DNA from: Thalassovita litoralis
Lineage (GTDB): Bacteria > Pseudomonadota > Alphaproteobacteria > Rhodobacterales > Rhodobacteraceae
Direction: 5' to 3'
Assembly: GCF_900182725.1 (NCBI RefSeq)
Contig: NZ_FXTO01000004.1
Coordinates: 62,001-126,000, forward strand
DNA length: 64,000 nucleotides
Part shown: positions 24,745-34,183 of the stretch, piece after piece
Layout of the letters: every line of letters starts with the position of its first letter
How positions within the stretch are numbered: the stretch's first letter is position 1
Translations under genes and position numbers: made by a program
Notes under the pieces: model-generated
Databases searched by the model: none
Told to the model about the DNA's origin: nothing
What the model saw: the letters and a program-made list of their open reading frames with translations, nothing else

Positions 24745-25923
24745 TTATGAACTGTGGTCGTAGGCGCGTTCGCCGTGAACGCTTAGGTCCAGACCATTGG
24801 TTTCGGTTTCCAGATACACCCGCAAGGGGGTGATCAGCGCCACCAGTTTGGCCAGCGCGACCGATACCACCAGCGTGAAGACCCCGACAATCGCCAGCGT
24901 TCCCAATTGCGCGGTCCAGCTTCCGGCGCCAAAGGCCGCGATCATGATGGTGCCAAAGATACCGCCCACGCCATGCACGGCGAACACGTCCAGCGTATCG
25001 TCGACGCCGATCTTGTTGCGGACCAAATTAACCGCCTCCTGGCACCCGATCCCGGCAATGGCTCCGATGATCAGCGCCTGAACCGGCGTTACAAACCCCG
25101 ATGCCGGTGTGATCGAGGCCAGACCCGCAATCGTTCCCGTGACGATCCCAACAAGCGAGGCTTTGCCGTATTTCACCTTTTCCCACAGCGCCCATGTCAG
25201 CGATGCCGTTGCGGCGGACAGATGGGTGACGGTCAGCGCCATCGCCGCGCCACCATCCGCAGCCAGTTGCGACCCACCGTTAAAGCCAAACCAGCCGACC
25301 CACAGCATCGCGGCGCCGATCATGACGTAACCGGGATTATGTGGCGGGGTGGTTTTGTGTTTGCGCTGCCCCAGCATGACCGCGATCACCAGCGCGGCGA
25401 TGCCTGCGGTTTCATGAACCACGACACCACCCGCGAAATCCTTGACCCCGACAGCCCCGAAAATGCCGCCATCCGACAGAAACCCGCCGCCCCAGATCCA
25501 GTGGGTGACAGGGGCATAGACCAGCACCATCCACAATCCTGAAAACAGCAGGACAAAGCCGAACCCGATCCGTTCCACATAGGCACCAACGATCAGCGCC
25601 GGGGTGATAATGGCGAATGTCATCTGGAAGGCGAAAAACAAAACCTCGGGCAGGGTGCCTGATACGGTGTCGGCCGTGATGCCGCCCAGAAACATTTTGC
25701 CCAATCCGCCCCAATAGGCCCCGCCATCGCCAAACGCGATCGAATAGCCGATGATGAACCAAAGCACGCTCATCAGGCAGGCAATTGCGTAGACATGCAT
25801 AAAGACGCTGAGCACATTGCGCGCCCGCACAAGGCCGCCGTAAAACAGCGCCAGCCCCGGCAATGTCATGAATAGCACCAGCGCCGTTGCCACAATGATC
25901 CAGGCGGTGTCCGCTCCGTTCAT
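24745..25923 (-). CDS. amt: ammonium transporter
   Basis: A 392-residue AmtB-family channel with eleven expected helices. Key family motifs are ALFYGGLVRARNVLS near the N-terminus, the pore region THWIWGGGF (about 145-153, with the conserved Asp/His-containing pore further on) and AVHGVGGIFGTI (about 304-315) bearing the second pore histidine. AmtB passes ammonium and is normally blocked by a PII protein, GlnK. No glnK is adjacent, which is unusual, so control would come from a PII protein encoded elsewhere. The nitrogen regulators ntrBC lie 3 kb away in this window. Confidence 0.95.
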   Translation of the reverse strand: MNGADTAWIIVATALVLFMTLPGLALFYGGLVRARNVLSVFMHVYAIACLMSVLWFIIGYSIAFGDGGAYWGGLGKMFLGGITADTVSGTLPEVLFFAFQMTFAIITPALIVGAYVERIGFGFVLLFSGLWMVLVYAPVTHWIWGGGFLSDGGIFGAVGVKDFAGGVVVHETAGIAALVIAVMLGQRKHKTTPPHNPGYVMIGAAMLWVGWFGFNGGSQLAADGGAAMALTVTHLSAATASLTWALWEKVKYGKASLVGIVTGTIAGLASITPASGFVTPVQALIIGAIAGIGCQEAVNLVRNKIGVDDTLDVFAVHGVGGIFGTIMIAAFGAGSWTAQLGTLAIVGVFTLVVSVALAKLVALITPLRVYLETETNGLDLSVHGERAYDHSS

Positions 25924-26071
25924 GTGTTCCTTCCTTTCGATCCCGTTGGTTTTTTAGTTGGCGGGGATCAAACGGAAACGCGATGCAAAAGAAAGCGGCA
26001 AGGGTGGCTGAGGCTGGTGAAAAAGGGGGCGATTCACAAATTGCGTATAAATTAGGCTTAAAATGGTAGGA

Positions 26072-26093
26072 ATGACGCGTTTTTGCGCGTCAT
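26072..26093 (-). terminator. possible terminator of pncC
   Basis: ATGACGCG and CGCGTCAT form a perfect eight-pair stem over the pncC stop codon. The following minus-strand sequence has only a loose T-rich tract, so this is tentative. Confidence 0.4.
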
Positions 26094-26563
26094 GTGTCTG
26101 CTGCCATTTTCAGCAGATTGAGCGCTTTTTCAACAGATGCGGCGCGGACATTGCCGCGCCCGATTGCGCCAAATTCCACCGTTTCCGTGTGGGTGGGGCG
26201 GTTTTTTATGGCCAGCCCGAAGCAAACCCGGCCTTCTGGTTTGAACTCGGACCCGCCGGGACCGGCGATACCTGTGATGGCTACGGCGATGTCGGCATCG
26301 GAATGGGTCAGCGCCCCTTCGGCCATTTCCTGCGCCACCTGTTCAGAGACTGCGCCGTGCGCGTCCAGCGTGGCGCGGCGGACGCCCAGCATTTGTTCCT
26401 TGGCGTCATTCGTATAGGTGACGAAACCGCGTTCAAACACGGCGGACGATCCGGCCACATCGGTCAGCGCGGCAGACACCATGCCGCCCGTGCAGCTTTC
26501 GGCGGTGGCAATCCGCAGCCCTTTGGCGCGGGCGACGTTCAGGATCTCGGCGGCCAGTGTCAT
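26090..26563 (-). CDS. pncC: CinA family nicotinamide-nucleotide amidase (PncC)
   Basis: A 157-residue CinA C-terminal-domain protein, which deamidates NMN to nicotinate mononucleotide to recycle NAD. Family motifs are TAESCTGGMVSAALTDVAGSS (TAESCTGG at about 20-27), FVTYTNDAKEQMLGV and VAITGIAGPGGS. The catalytic serine is in the ESCTGG element. The ATG overlaps the pgpA stop by one base (TGATG), so it is translationally coupled. The stand-alone form lacks the N-terminal molybdopterin-like domain of full CinA, as usual in proteobacteria. Confidence 0.92.
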   Translation of the reverse strand: MTLAAEILNVARAKGLRIATAESCTGGMVSAALTDVAGSSAVFERGFVTYTNDAKEQMLGVRRATLDAHGAVSEQVAQEMAEGALTHSDADIAVAITGIAGPGGSEFKPEGRVCFGLAIKNRPTHTETVEFGAIGRGNVRAASVEKALNLLKMAADT

Positions 26564-27045
26564 CAGAACAACACGATATGATACAGGGCTGCGGCGATAA
26601 TCGTGGCGACCCCGGCAAAGAGCCCGGCCCACAGGTCATCCAGCATCACGCCGGGCGCATCGCCGCGCCGGTCGGCCTGACCCACCAGCCACGGCTTCCA
26701 GATGTCGAACAGGCGGAAAAACAGGAATGCCCCAATCGGGCCGGGCCACACCATCGACATATCCCGCATCCAGAACCCGGCAGCCGGGAACAGCATGGCC
26801 AGCCACAGACCGGCCACTTCGTCGATCACGATATGGGACGGGTCTTCGCCGGGTTTGTCCTTTAGTTCAACCCCGATGGACCAGAACCCGATTCCAATCG
26901 CCAGCACAGTCGCAATCACCAGCGGGATAAAGCCCAGATAGCGTTCAATCCCCCAGCCCACGATCAGCGCGGCCAAAGACCCCCACGTCCCCGAGGCTGG
27001 ACGCAACAGGCCCGAATAAAAGAATGTGTTGATCAGTTTAATCAT
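26563..27045 (-). CDS. pgpA: phosphatidylglycerophosphatase A
   Basis: A 160-residue membrane phosphatase that removes phosphate from phosphatidylglycerol phosphate in phospholipid synthesis. The N-terminal motif [16 protein letters not shown] is characteristic, and the acidic pair in [11 protein letters not shown] (about 69-79) is typical of the family active site. Several hydrophobic helices follow. It overlaps ispDF by four bases (ATGA) and pncC by one base, forming the ispDF-pgpA-pncC operon that I recall as common in Rhodobacterales. Confidence 0.95.
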   Translation of the reverse strand: MIKLINTFFYSGLLRPASGTWGSLAALIVGWGIERYLGFIPLVIATVLAIGIGFWSIGVELKDKPGEDPSHIVIDEVAGLWLAMLFPAAGFWMRDMSMVWPGPIGAFLFFRLFDIWKPWLVGQADRRGDAPGVMLDDLWAGLFAGVATIIAAALYHIVLF

Positions 27046-28181
27046 AGTTTCACCAATGCGGCTGTGGCCAGTGCGGCAATGCCTTCTTCGCGGCCTGTGA
27101 ATCCAAGGCGTTCGCTGGTTGTGGCCTTGATGGATACGCGATCCGGTGTCAGCCCCATGATCCGGGCCATTTCCGCCTGCATCGCGGCGGCATGTGGTCC
27201 GACCTTGGGGTATTCGCAGACCAGCGTACAGTCGATATTGCTGATCTGAAAGCCGCGTTCGCGCACCAGATCGGCGGCATGGCGCAGGAAGATTTCACTG
27301 GCCGCGCCTTTCCATTGCGGATCGGACGGGGGGAAATGGCGGCCAATATCGCCTTCGGCCAAGGCACCATACAGCGCGTCTGTGACTGCGTGCATCCCCA
27401 CATCGGCATCGGAATGCCCCTGAAGGCCGCGTCCGTGCGGGATTTTCACCCCGCACAGGATCACATGATCCCCGTCACCGAAGCGATGCACGTCATAGCC
27501 ATTGCCCAATCGTATATCCATCTGTCCCCGCAGTATTTTTTCGGCCCGGTCAAAATCGCCGGGGTGGGTGATTTTCAGATTATCCTCGTGTCCGTCCACG
27601 ATTTGAACGGACAGGCCAGCCGCGCGGGCGACCTGTACATCATCCGCCGCATCGCCCTGAAATGCGCGGTGCGCGGCAAGCAGATCGGCAAAGCGAAACC
27701 CCTGTGGGGTCTGGGCGCGAAACAGCCCGGTGCGATCCTGCACGCCGCTGACCTGCCCGTGATCCCCACGCCACAGCGCATCGGTGACAGGCAGGGCCGG
27801 GGCCGCGCCGGGGGCGTCAGACAGGGCATCAATCACGGCGTCAATCACGCTTGCCGGAACACAGGGGCGGGCCACATCATGAATCAGCACCAGATCGGGG
27901 GCGGTATCGGCCAATGCCTCTAACCCGTTGCGGACAGACCCGTTGCGGGTATCGCCGCCGTGAACCCCGGTGACACCGGGCAGTGCCAACAGCGGAGCGG
28001 CCAGTTCCATATCGTCCGCGTGATGCACCAGAACCACCTGACTGATCGCCGGATGACTGGCAAAGGCCTGAACCGTCCAGTCCGCCACGGGGCGTCCCGC
28101 GATGTGCCGCCATTGCTTTGGCAGGCCGCCGCCTGCGCGACTGCCCCGTCCGGCTGCAACGATGATGGCCGCGATCCGCAT
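27042..28181 (-). CDS. ispDF: bifunctional IspD/IspF
   Basis: A 379-residue fusion of 2-C-methyl-D-erythritol 4-phosphate cytidylyltransferase (IspD, residues about 1-220, [20 protein letters not shown]) and 2-C-methyl-D-erythritol 2,4-cyclodiphosphate synthase (IspF, about 222-379, [13 protein letters not shown] with metal ligands, then GHSDADV). Together they supply two steps of the non-mevalonate isoprenoid pathway. The fusion is common in alphaproteobacteria. The start at 28181 was chosen for the AAGGGG site and the family N-terminus. It heads the operon with pgpA and pncC. Confidence 0.96.
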   Translation of the reverse strand: MRIAAIIVAAGRGSRAGGGLPKQWRHIAGRPVADWTVQAFASHPAISQVVLVHHADDMELAAPLLALPGVTGVHGGDTRNGSVRNGLEALADTAPDLVLIHDVARPCVPASVIDAVIDALSDAPGAAPALPVTDALWRGDHGQVSGVQDRTGLFRAQTPQGFRFADLLAAHRAFQGDAADDVQVARAAGLSVQIVDGHEDNLKITHPGDFDRAEKILRGQMDIRLGNGYDVHRFGDGDHVILCGVKIPHGRGLQGHSDADVGMHAVTDALYGALAEGDIGRHFPPSDPQWKGAASEIFLRHAADLVRERGFQISNIDCTLVCEYPKVGPHAAAMQAEMARIMGLTPDRVSIKATTSERLGFTGREEGIAALATAALVKL

Positions 28182-28374
28182 GAAATCCCCTTGGGTGTGT
28201 CCCATCTAAAGGTGCATATGCGCTGTTGCGACCAAGGGCAATGCGACAGGCGGCTCGGGCGGTCTGATTAAAAAATGGGCAAATGCACCGCCGTGGTCTG
28301 AATTCTGGGCGCGTTTCATTGAAGCGACACGGGGGATCAGCTAGGCCATAGGCAAATGCACAAGGATTAAGCAT

Positions 28375-29358
28375 GTGTCTTTGACGCTTTCGGACAACAT
28401 ATTAACGCCGCCAGTGTTTCTGGCCCCCTTGGCGGGAATCACGGACCTGCCGTTCCGCGATTTGGTATCGCGTTTTGGGGCGGGGCTGGTGGTCAGCGAA
28501 ATGGTGGCCAGTCAGGAAATGGTGCAGGCCAAGCCGGGGGTGCGTGAACGGGCTGAATTGGGGTTCGAGGCGGACAATACCGCCGTACAACTGGCCGGTC
28601 GTGATGCCGAATGGATGGCGCGGGCGGCCCGGATGGTGCAGGATAACGGTGCGAAAATCATCGACATCAACATGGGATGCCCCGCCAAAAAGGTGGTGAA
28701 CGGCTATTCCGGGTCTGCGCTGCTGAAAGATTTGGATCACGCGCTGACCCTGATCGAGGCGGTTGTGAACGCGGTTTCCATTCCGGTGACGCTGAAAACC
28801 CGGCTGGGATGGGATGACGATTTGCTGAACGCAGCCGATCTGGCGCGGCGGGCGGAAAATGCCGGGATACGGATGATCACGATTCACGGGCGGACCCGCT
28901 GCCAGTTCTACAAAGGGCAGGCCGATTGGGCCGCGATTGCCAATGTGAAACAAGCGGTTTCCATCCCGGTCATTGCGAATGGTGACATCGTGGACAGCGC
29001 AACTGCGCGGCAGGCGATGGATCAATCCGGCGCGGATGGCGTGATGGTTGGGCGCGGTGCGCAGGGGCAACCGTGGCTGTTGGCGCAAATCGCGCATGAT
29101 CTGTTCGGCACCCCCGCGCCGGACATTCCCGAAGGACAGGCGTTGGCGGATATGGTGTGCGACCATTATCAGGCGATGTTGCGGTTTTACGGCCCCGATC
29201 TGGGGCTGCGTGTCGCCCGGAAACATCTGGGTTGGTATATGGATCGGGCCGGAACCGATGCGCCGGTGCGGCGCGCGGTATTGACGGCCCGCGATCCGGC
29301 TTTGGTTTTGCGGCTACTGCCGCAGGCCTTGTTGGATGCTGAAAGGGTTGCGGCATGA
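28375..29358 (+). CDS. dusB: tRNA-dihydrouridine synthase DusB (NifR3)
   Basis: A 327-residue flavoenzyme that reduces uridines in the D-loop of tRNA. Signatures are VFLAPLAGITDLPFRDL, the catalytic cysteine region DINMGCPAKKV (about 98-108), and ITIHGRTRCQFYKGQADW. The start is GTG at 28375, preceded by AAGGATTAAGCAT; the ATG two bases earlier runs into a stop in four codons. The next gene, ntrB, overlaps its end by four bases (ATGATGG). The nifR3-ntrB-ntrC order is the classical Rhodobacter nitrogen-control operon. Confidence 0.96.
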   Translation: MSLTLSDNILTPPVFLAPLAGITDLPFRDLVSRFGAGLVVSEMVASQEMVQAKPGVRERAELGFEADNTAVQLAGRDAEWMARAARMVQDNGAKIIDINMGCPAKKVVNGYSGSALLKDLDHALTLIEAVVNAVSIPVTLKTRLGWDDDLLNAADLARRAENAGIRMITIHGRTRCQFYKGQADWAAIANVKQAVSIPVIANGDIVDSATARQAMDQSGADGVMVGRGAQGQPWLLAQIAHDLFGTPAPDIPEGQALADMVCDHYQAMLRFYGPDLGLRVARKHLGWYMDRAGTDAPVRRAVLTARDPALVLRLLPQALLDAERVAA

Positions 29359-30446
29359 TGGACGAATGCGCAGTCTGGTCATCGTTGCCTGTGCCGGGCG
29401 TTTTGGTGGCACCCGATGACACCATCGAAGACATTAACCCCGCCGCCGAGGGGTTCCTGAATGCCTCGGCCAAGTCGATCAAGGGGCAGCCGGTCTGGGA
29501 TCGGATCATGATCGACGCCCCGCTGGAAGAGGCATTTTTGCGGGCGCGGGAAAGCAACACGCCGCTATTCGTCAATGACGTGGACGTTGGCACCGGCGAA
29601 CGTGCGCCGCTGCATTGCAATCTTCAGATTGCACCGATGCAGGGAATGGAAGGGCATATGCTGTTCCTGATTTCCCCGCGTGAACTGGCGGGGCGGATGA
29701 CGCAAAATCATTCGGTCAAATCGGCGGCTAAATCAGCGATCGGTATGGCGGAAATGCTGGCGCATGAAATCAAGAACCCGCTGGCCGGGATCACCGGCGC
29801 GGCGCAGCTTCTTTCCATGAACCTGACGCCCGAGGATCAGGAGCTAACGGATCTGATCGTGGCGGAAAGCCGCCGGATCGTGAAGCTGCTGGAACAGGTG
29901 GAACAGTTCGGAAATCTGACAGCACCGGAACGCAAGCCGGTGAATTTGCATGATGTTCTGGATCGGGCGCGGCGTTCGGCGCTGTTGGGGTTCGGGGCGC
30001 ATATGAAGATCATCGAGGATTATGACCCCTCGCTTCCGCTGGCCTATGGCGACCCGGATCAGTTGCTTCAGGTGATCCTGAACCTGTTGAAAAACGCATC
30101 CGAGGCGGCGGATAAATCCGGTGGCACGATCCGCCTGCACACGTTCTATGAACACAGTTTCCGGCTGCGGCGCAGCGATGGCACCGGGCAGGCGCTGCCG
30201 CTTCAGATCGAAATCATCGACGATGGCCCCGGCCTGCCCGAGGACATCAAAGGCGATATTTTCGATCCTTTCGTGTCCGGGCGCGAAAATGGCACCGGGC
30301 TTGGGCTGGCCTTGGTCAGCAAGATCATTTCCGATCATGACGGCTGGATTTCGGTGAATTCGGTTCCCGGTCGCACGGTGTTCAAAATTTCCCTGCCGAT
30401 GGTGCCGGAAGGCAAGAAACGGCATAAGAAGAAGGAGAGCCAGTAA
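29355..30446 (+). CDS. ntrB: nitrogen-regulation sensor kinase NtrB
   Basis: A 363-residue soluble kinase. A PAS-like domain (about 12-110) is followed by the histidine-kinase core, with His137 in [20 protein letters not shown] and then ATPase boxes ([29 protein letters not shown]). NtrB phosphorylates or dephosphorylates NtrC under control of PII proteins signalling nitrogen status. The ATG overlaps dusB by four bases; its stop overlaps the ntrC ATG (TAATG). It has no membrane segments, as expected. Confidence 0.95.
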   Translation: MMDECAVWSSLPVPGVLVAPDDTIEDINPAAEGFLNASAKSIKGQPVWDRIMIDAPLEEAFLRARESNTPLFVNDVDVGTGERAPLHCNLQIAPMQGMEGHMLFLISPRELAGRMTQNHSVKSAAKSAIGMAEMLAHEIKNPLAGITGAAQLLSMNLTPEDQELTDLIVAESRRIVKLLEQVEQFGNLTAPERKPVNLHDVLDRARRSALLGFGAHMKIIEDYDPSLPLAYGDPDQLLQVILNLLKNASEAADKSGGTIRLHTFYEHSFRLRRSDGTGQALPLQIEIIDDGPGLPEDIKGDIFDPFVSGRENGTGLGLALVSKIISDHDGWISVNSVPGRTVFKISLPMVPEGKKRHKKKESQ

Positions 30447-31816
30447 TGGACGGTACAGTACTTGTTGCAGATGATGACCGCACGATCCGCACGGTTCTGA
30501 CCCAAGCCCTGACTCGGGCCGGGTGCAAGGTTCATGCGACCTCTTCCTTGACGACGCTGATGCGCTGGGTGGCCGAGGGCAAAGGCGATGTGGTCATTTC
30601 CGATGTGGTTATGCCCGACGGTAACGGTTTGGAAATGCTGCCTAAAATCGCGCAGGATCGGCCTGGTTTGCCGGTGATCGTGATTTCGGCGCAAAACACC
30701 ATCATGACCGCCATTCAGGCGGCCGAGGCCGAGGCCTATGATTACCTGCCGAAACCTTTTGATTTGCCCGATCTGATGAAACGCACGGCGCGGGCGTTGG
30801 AACAACGCCGCCGCGCGGCACCTGCGGCCCGTCCGGTAGAAGATAACGAACGGCCCGACGATTTACCGCTGGTGGGGCGCACCCCGGCGATGCAGGCGCT
30901 TTATCGTCTGGTGGCCAAGGTGATGAATACCGATCTGCCGGTGCTGATTGCAGGGGAATCGGGCACGGGGAAATCGCTGATTGCGCGGGCGATCCATGAT
31001 TTTTCGGATCGGCGGACTTTGCCCTTTGTGACTGTGACCGCAGCGGACTTGCAGGACATCGAAGGCCCGGCGCGTGTGCTGGCGCGGGTCAAGGGCGGCA
31101 CGCTGCTGTTCGATGAAATCGGTGATGTCGACCCCGAGGTGCAAGCCCGGATTGTGCGGATGATGGACAGTCCCGGCGATCATGTTCCGCGCTTCATGGC
31201 TACCAGTCAGAGCGATCTGTCGGACGCGTTGGAAAGCGGCAGGATGCGGCAGGATTTGTATTATCGCCTGTCTGGTGCAACGCTTCGGGTGCCCAGCCTG
31301 CGTGAACGGGTCGAAGACATTCCGCTGTTGGCCGAACATTTCCTGACCCGCGCGGAACGGGACGGTGCGCCAAAACGGGTGCTGTCCAAGGACGCGCTGG
31401 AACTGATGCGGGCCTATAGCTGGCCGGGCAACGTGCGCCAGTTGGAAAACGCAATCAAGCGGCTGGTGCTGACATCGCGCGCCGATGAAATCACCCGGCC
31501 CGAGGTCGAGGCGGTGCTGGGCAATCAGCCGGAAATGGAACCCGTGCTGGGCGGGGGCGATACCGAAAAACTGTCTGCGTCCGTCATGCGGCATTTGCGG
31601 CGCTATTTCGATCTGCATGGCAATATGTTGCCCCCCCCCGGTTTGTATGGGCGCATCCTGAAAGAGGTCGAACAGCCGCTGATCGAAATCGCGCTGGAGG
31701 CAACAGGCGGAAATCAGGCCAAATGTGCCGATCTTCTGGGGATCAATCGCAATACTTTGCGCAAGAAGATCACCGATCTGGATATTCGCGTGACACGCCG
31801 CCGGAAGTTGATGTAA
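30446..31816 (+). CDS. ntrC: nitrogen-regulation response regulator NtrC (no GAFTGA loop)
   Basis: A 456-residue regulator. Receiver domain 1-120 has the phosphorylatable Asp53 (SDVVMPDG), then an AAA+ domain with Walker A GESGTGKS (170-177) and Walker [12 protein letters not shown] (217-227), then a C-terminal Fis-type helix-turn-helix ending about 450. Between FVTVTAADL and GGTLLF only a short linker remains: the GAFTGA loop that contacts sigma54 is absent. The Rhodobacter capsulatus NtrC has the same loss and activates sigma70 promoters, so this one likely does too. It overlaps ntrB (TAATG); a hairpin follows before ntrY. Confidence 0.95.
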   Translation: MDGTVLVADDDRTIRTVLTQALTRAGCKVHATSSLTTLMRWVAEGKGDVVISDVVMPDGNGLEMLPKIAQDRPGLPVIVISAQNTIMTAIQAAEAEAYDYLPKPFDLPDLMKRTARALEQRRRAAPAARPVEDNERPDDLPLVGRTPAMQALYRLVAKVMNTDLPVLIAGESGTGKSLIARAIHDFSDRRTLPFVTVTAADLQDIEGPARVLARVKGGTLLFDEIGDVDPEVQARIVRMMDSPGDHVPRFMATSQSDLSDALESGRMRQDLYYRLSGATLRVPSLRERVEDIPLLAEHFLTRAERDGAPKRVLSKDALELMRAYSWPGNVRQLENAIKRLVLTSRADEITRPEVEAVLGNQPEMEPVLGGGDTEKLSASVMRHLRRYFDLHGNMLPPPGLYGRILKEVEQPLIEIALEATGGNQAKCADLLGINRNTLRKKITDLDIRVTRRRKLM

Positions 31817-31831
31817 AACCGCAACAGAACA

Positions 31832-31860
31832 GTGGCCCGGCTGCATCGGGCCACAATATT
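31832..31860 (+). terminator. hairpin between ntrC and ntrY
   Basis: GTGGCCCG and CGGGCCAC form a stem with a seven-base loop, followed by AATATTTTG. It may reduce read-through from ntrC into ntrY, or act as an attenuator. Confidence 0.55.
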
Positions 31861-31905
31861 TTGCGGTACAGGCGCATTTGCGCCACATCAGGAAGAGGGT
31901 GGCGG

Positions 31906-34176
31906 GTGGCAACCCGGACACGACACACATCAACCTGGCAGCGGTTCCAGCGGCTTAGGCGTCAGCGGCGGGTGCAGAATGCGGCCACGTTTTCGCTGGT
32001 GTTTCTGGGGCCTGTGCTGGCGTTGTCGACGTTCCTGATTCTGGGACCGCTGGATCAATCCTCGTCCTCGCTCAGCCTGCGGCTGATCCTGCTGGCGGAT
32101 TTCGTCTATGTGCTGGTGGTTGCGGCGCTGGTGTTGCAGCGGATCGTTGCCTTGGTTGCGGCCCGGCGCGCGAAATCGGCCGGATCACGGCTGCATTTAC
32201 GGCTGACGATGGCCTTTGCCATTCTGGCGTTGATCCCCACAGTTTCGGTGGCCATTTTCGCGGCGCTGACGGTGAACGTGGGGTTGGAAGGCTGGTTTTC
32301 GGATCGGGTGCGGCAGGTGGTCGGCAGTTCGTTGGATGCCGCCGAAGCCTATGAGGAGGAACACCGCCGTGATTTGCGTCAGGATGCGCTGGCGCTGGCG
32401 GGGATTCTGGACGCCACCCGAATGGCTACGTTTTTCATGACGGATGCCGATGTGCGCCGGGTTCTGGCGCAGGGGCAGGCCCAAATCCAGCGTGGCCTAC
32501 GCGAAGCCTATGTGATTGATGGTACAGGGGAAATTCGGGCGCGGGGGGATCGGTCCTATCTGTTCGATTTTGAAAAGCCCGCAGCACAACAAATCAGCGA
32601 CGCGACGAAAACCGATCTGTTGATTATCGAGGACTGGGAAAATAATGAATTCCGCGCCTTGGTTCGGCTGACGGCTTTCGTGGATCGGTTTTTATATGTC
32701 AGCCGCGCGGTGGATGGCGATTTGCTTAGCCTGCTGGATGAAACCAAGGAAACCGCGAAATTCTATCAGCAGCTTGAAAGCGAACGCGGGCGGGTGCTGT
32801 TTGAATTTGGTCTGATTTATCTGGGTTTTGCGGTGATCCTGATTCTGGCGGCGATCTGGCTGGGACTGTGGTTTGCCGAACGCCTGTCGCGCCCGGTGGG
32901 GCGGCTGACCGGGGCGGCGCAGCGTGTGGGCGCGGGCGATCTGGATGTGCAGGTGGTCGAAGAAGACGGCGATGACGAAATCGCCATGCTGGGTCGTTAT
33001 TTCAACCAGATGACCAAGCAACTGAAGGTGCAGCGCGAAACGTTGTTGGAAAGCACCCGGCAGATTGAACGGCGGCGGCGGTTGTTTGATTCCGTTCTCA
33101 GTTCCGTGACCTCGGGTGTGGTGGGGCTGGACCCCGAAGGACGGGTGGCCTTTGTGAACCGTTCGGCGGAACGCCTGCTGGATTGGACGGATGAGCAGCA
33201 ATCGCTGGCCTTGGAATTGGCTGTGCCGGAATTTGGCGGTCTGTTTCAGCGGTTGCAGAGCGGCGACAGCGCAGCGGTTCAGGACGAAATCAAGGTCAGC
33301 CGCAACGGGCGGATGGAAAATCTGCTGGTGCGCATGTCCCCCCGTCGCAGCGATGATGGGCGGCTAGAGGGGTATGTGGTGGCCTTTGATGACGTGACAA
33401 ATCTGGTGGCTGCGCAACGGATGGCGGCGTGGGGCGATGTGGCCCGCCGGATTGCCCATGAGATCAAGAACCCACTGACCCCGATCCAGCTTAGCGCGGA
33501 ACGGATTAAGCGCAAATTCAGCCGCCATCTGGACGATTCTCTGGTGACTGATCTGGAGCAGTTGACCGAGGTTATTGTTAGGCAAACCAATGACTTGCGG
33601 CGAATTGTTGATGAGTTTTCCAAATTTGCCCGAATGCCGGAGCCCGAACGCCGTCTTATCAGCCTGACCAAGCTGGTTCAGGATGCGGTGGTGTTGCAGC
33701 AGGCTGGGCAACCCGATGTGAGGATACACGCGGATCTTCTGGAAGATCCGCTGATGGCTGATCTGGATGCAACCATGATCAGTCAGGCGTTGACAAATTT
33801 GATTAAGAATGCCGGGGAAGCTATTGAAACCTTGAAAGAAAAAGGCGTTTCAGATGGGTTTGTTCCTGAAATTCGGGTTCAATCCCGGCGGGACGGGCGT
33901 TGGGCTGAAGTGACCATTGCCGATAACGGTATTGGCCTGCCCGAAGATCGCGCCCGGTTGTTTGAACCTTACGTCACGACACGATCAGAAGGCACGGGAC
34001 TTGGCCTGCCGATCGTGCGTAAGATTGCCGAAGAACATGGCGGCACGCTGGAGCTGGAAGACGCGCCCGCATTTGACCCATCCGGTCGATGCGGTGCGAT
34101 GGCTGTTATCCGGCTGCCCCTGAGCGAAGACACCCCAATCACGGGGTCAGACCAAGAACAAGAACAAGTGATTTGA
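31906..34176 (+). CDS. ntrY: membrane sensor histidine kinase NtrY
   Basis: About 756 residues from a GTG preceded by GGAAGAGG; longer frames upstream run through ntrC and are unlikely. Two N-terminal helices (TFSLVFLGPVLALSTFLI and a second near 60), another pair around a periplasmic sensor segment, then HAMP (RPVGRLTGAAQRVGAGDLDVQV, in parts), a PAS domain, and the kinase core with His in [20 protein letters not shown]. Final ATPase boxes include GTGLGLPIVRKI. NtrY phosphorylates NtrX in response to nitrogen or redox signals, linking nitrate use and, in some species, cell envelope or respiration. Confidence 0.92.
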   Translation: MATRTRHTSTWQRFQRLRRQRRVQNAATFSLVFLGPVLALSTFLILGPLDQSSSSLSLRLILLADFVYVLVVAALVLQRIVALVAARRAKSAGSRLHLRLTMAFAILALIPTVSVAIFAALTVNVGLEGWFSDRVRQVVGSSLDAAEAYEEEHRRDLRQDALALAGILDATRMATFFMTDADVRRVLAQGQAQIQRGLREAYVIDGTGEIRARGDRSYLFDFEKPAAQQISDATKTDLLIIEDWENNEFRALVRLTAFVDRFLYVSRAVDGDLLSLLDETKETAKFYQQLESERGRVLFEFGLIYLGFAVILILAAIWLGLWFAERLSRPVGRLTGAAQRVGAGDLDVQVVEEDGDDEIAMLGRYFNQMTKQLKVQRETLLESTRQIERRRRLFDSVLSSVTSGVVGLDPEGRVAFVNRSAERLLDWTDEQQSLALELAVPEFGGLFQRLQSGDSAAVQDEIKVSRNGRMENLLVRMSPRRSDDGRLEGYVVAFDDVTNLVAAQRMAAWGDVARRIAHEIKNPLTPIQLSAERIKRKFSRHLDDSLVTDLEQLTEVIVRQTNDLRRIVDEFSKFARMPEPERRLISLTKLVQDAVVLQQAGQPDVRIHADLLEDPLMADLDATMISQALTNLIKNAGEAIETLKEKGVSDGFVPEIRVQSRRDGRWAEVTIADNGIGLPEDRARLFEPYVTTRSEGTGLGLPIVRKIAEEHGGTLELEDAPAFDPSGRCGAMAVIRLPLSEDTPITGSDQEQEQVI

Positions 34177-34183
34177 GGACGAT

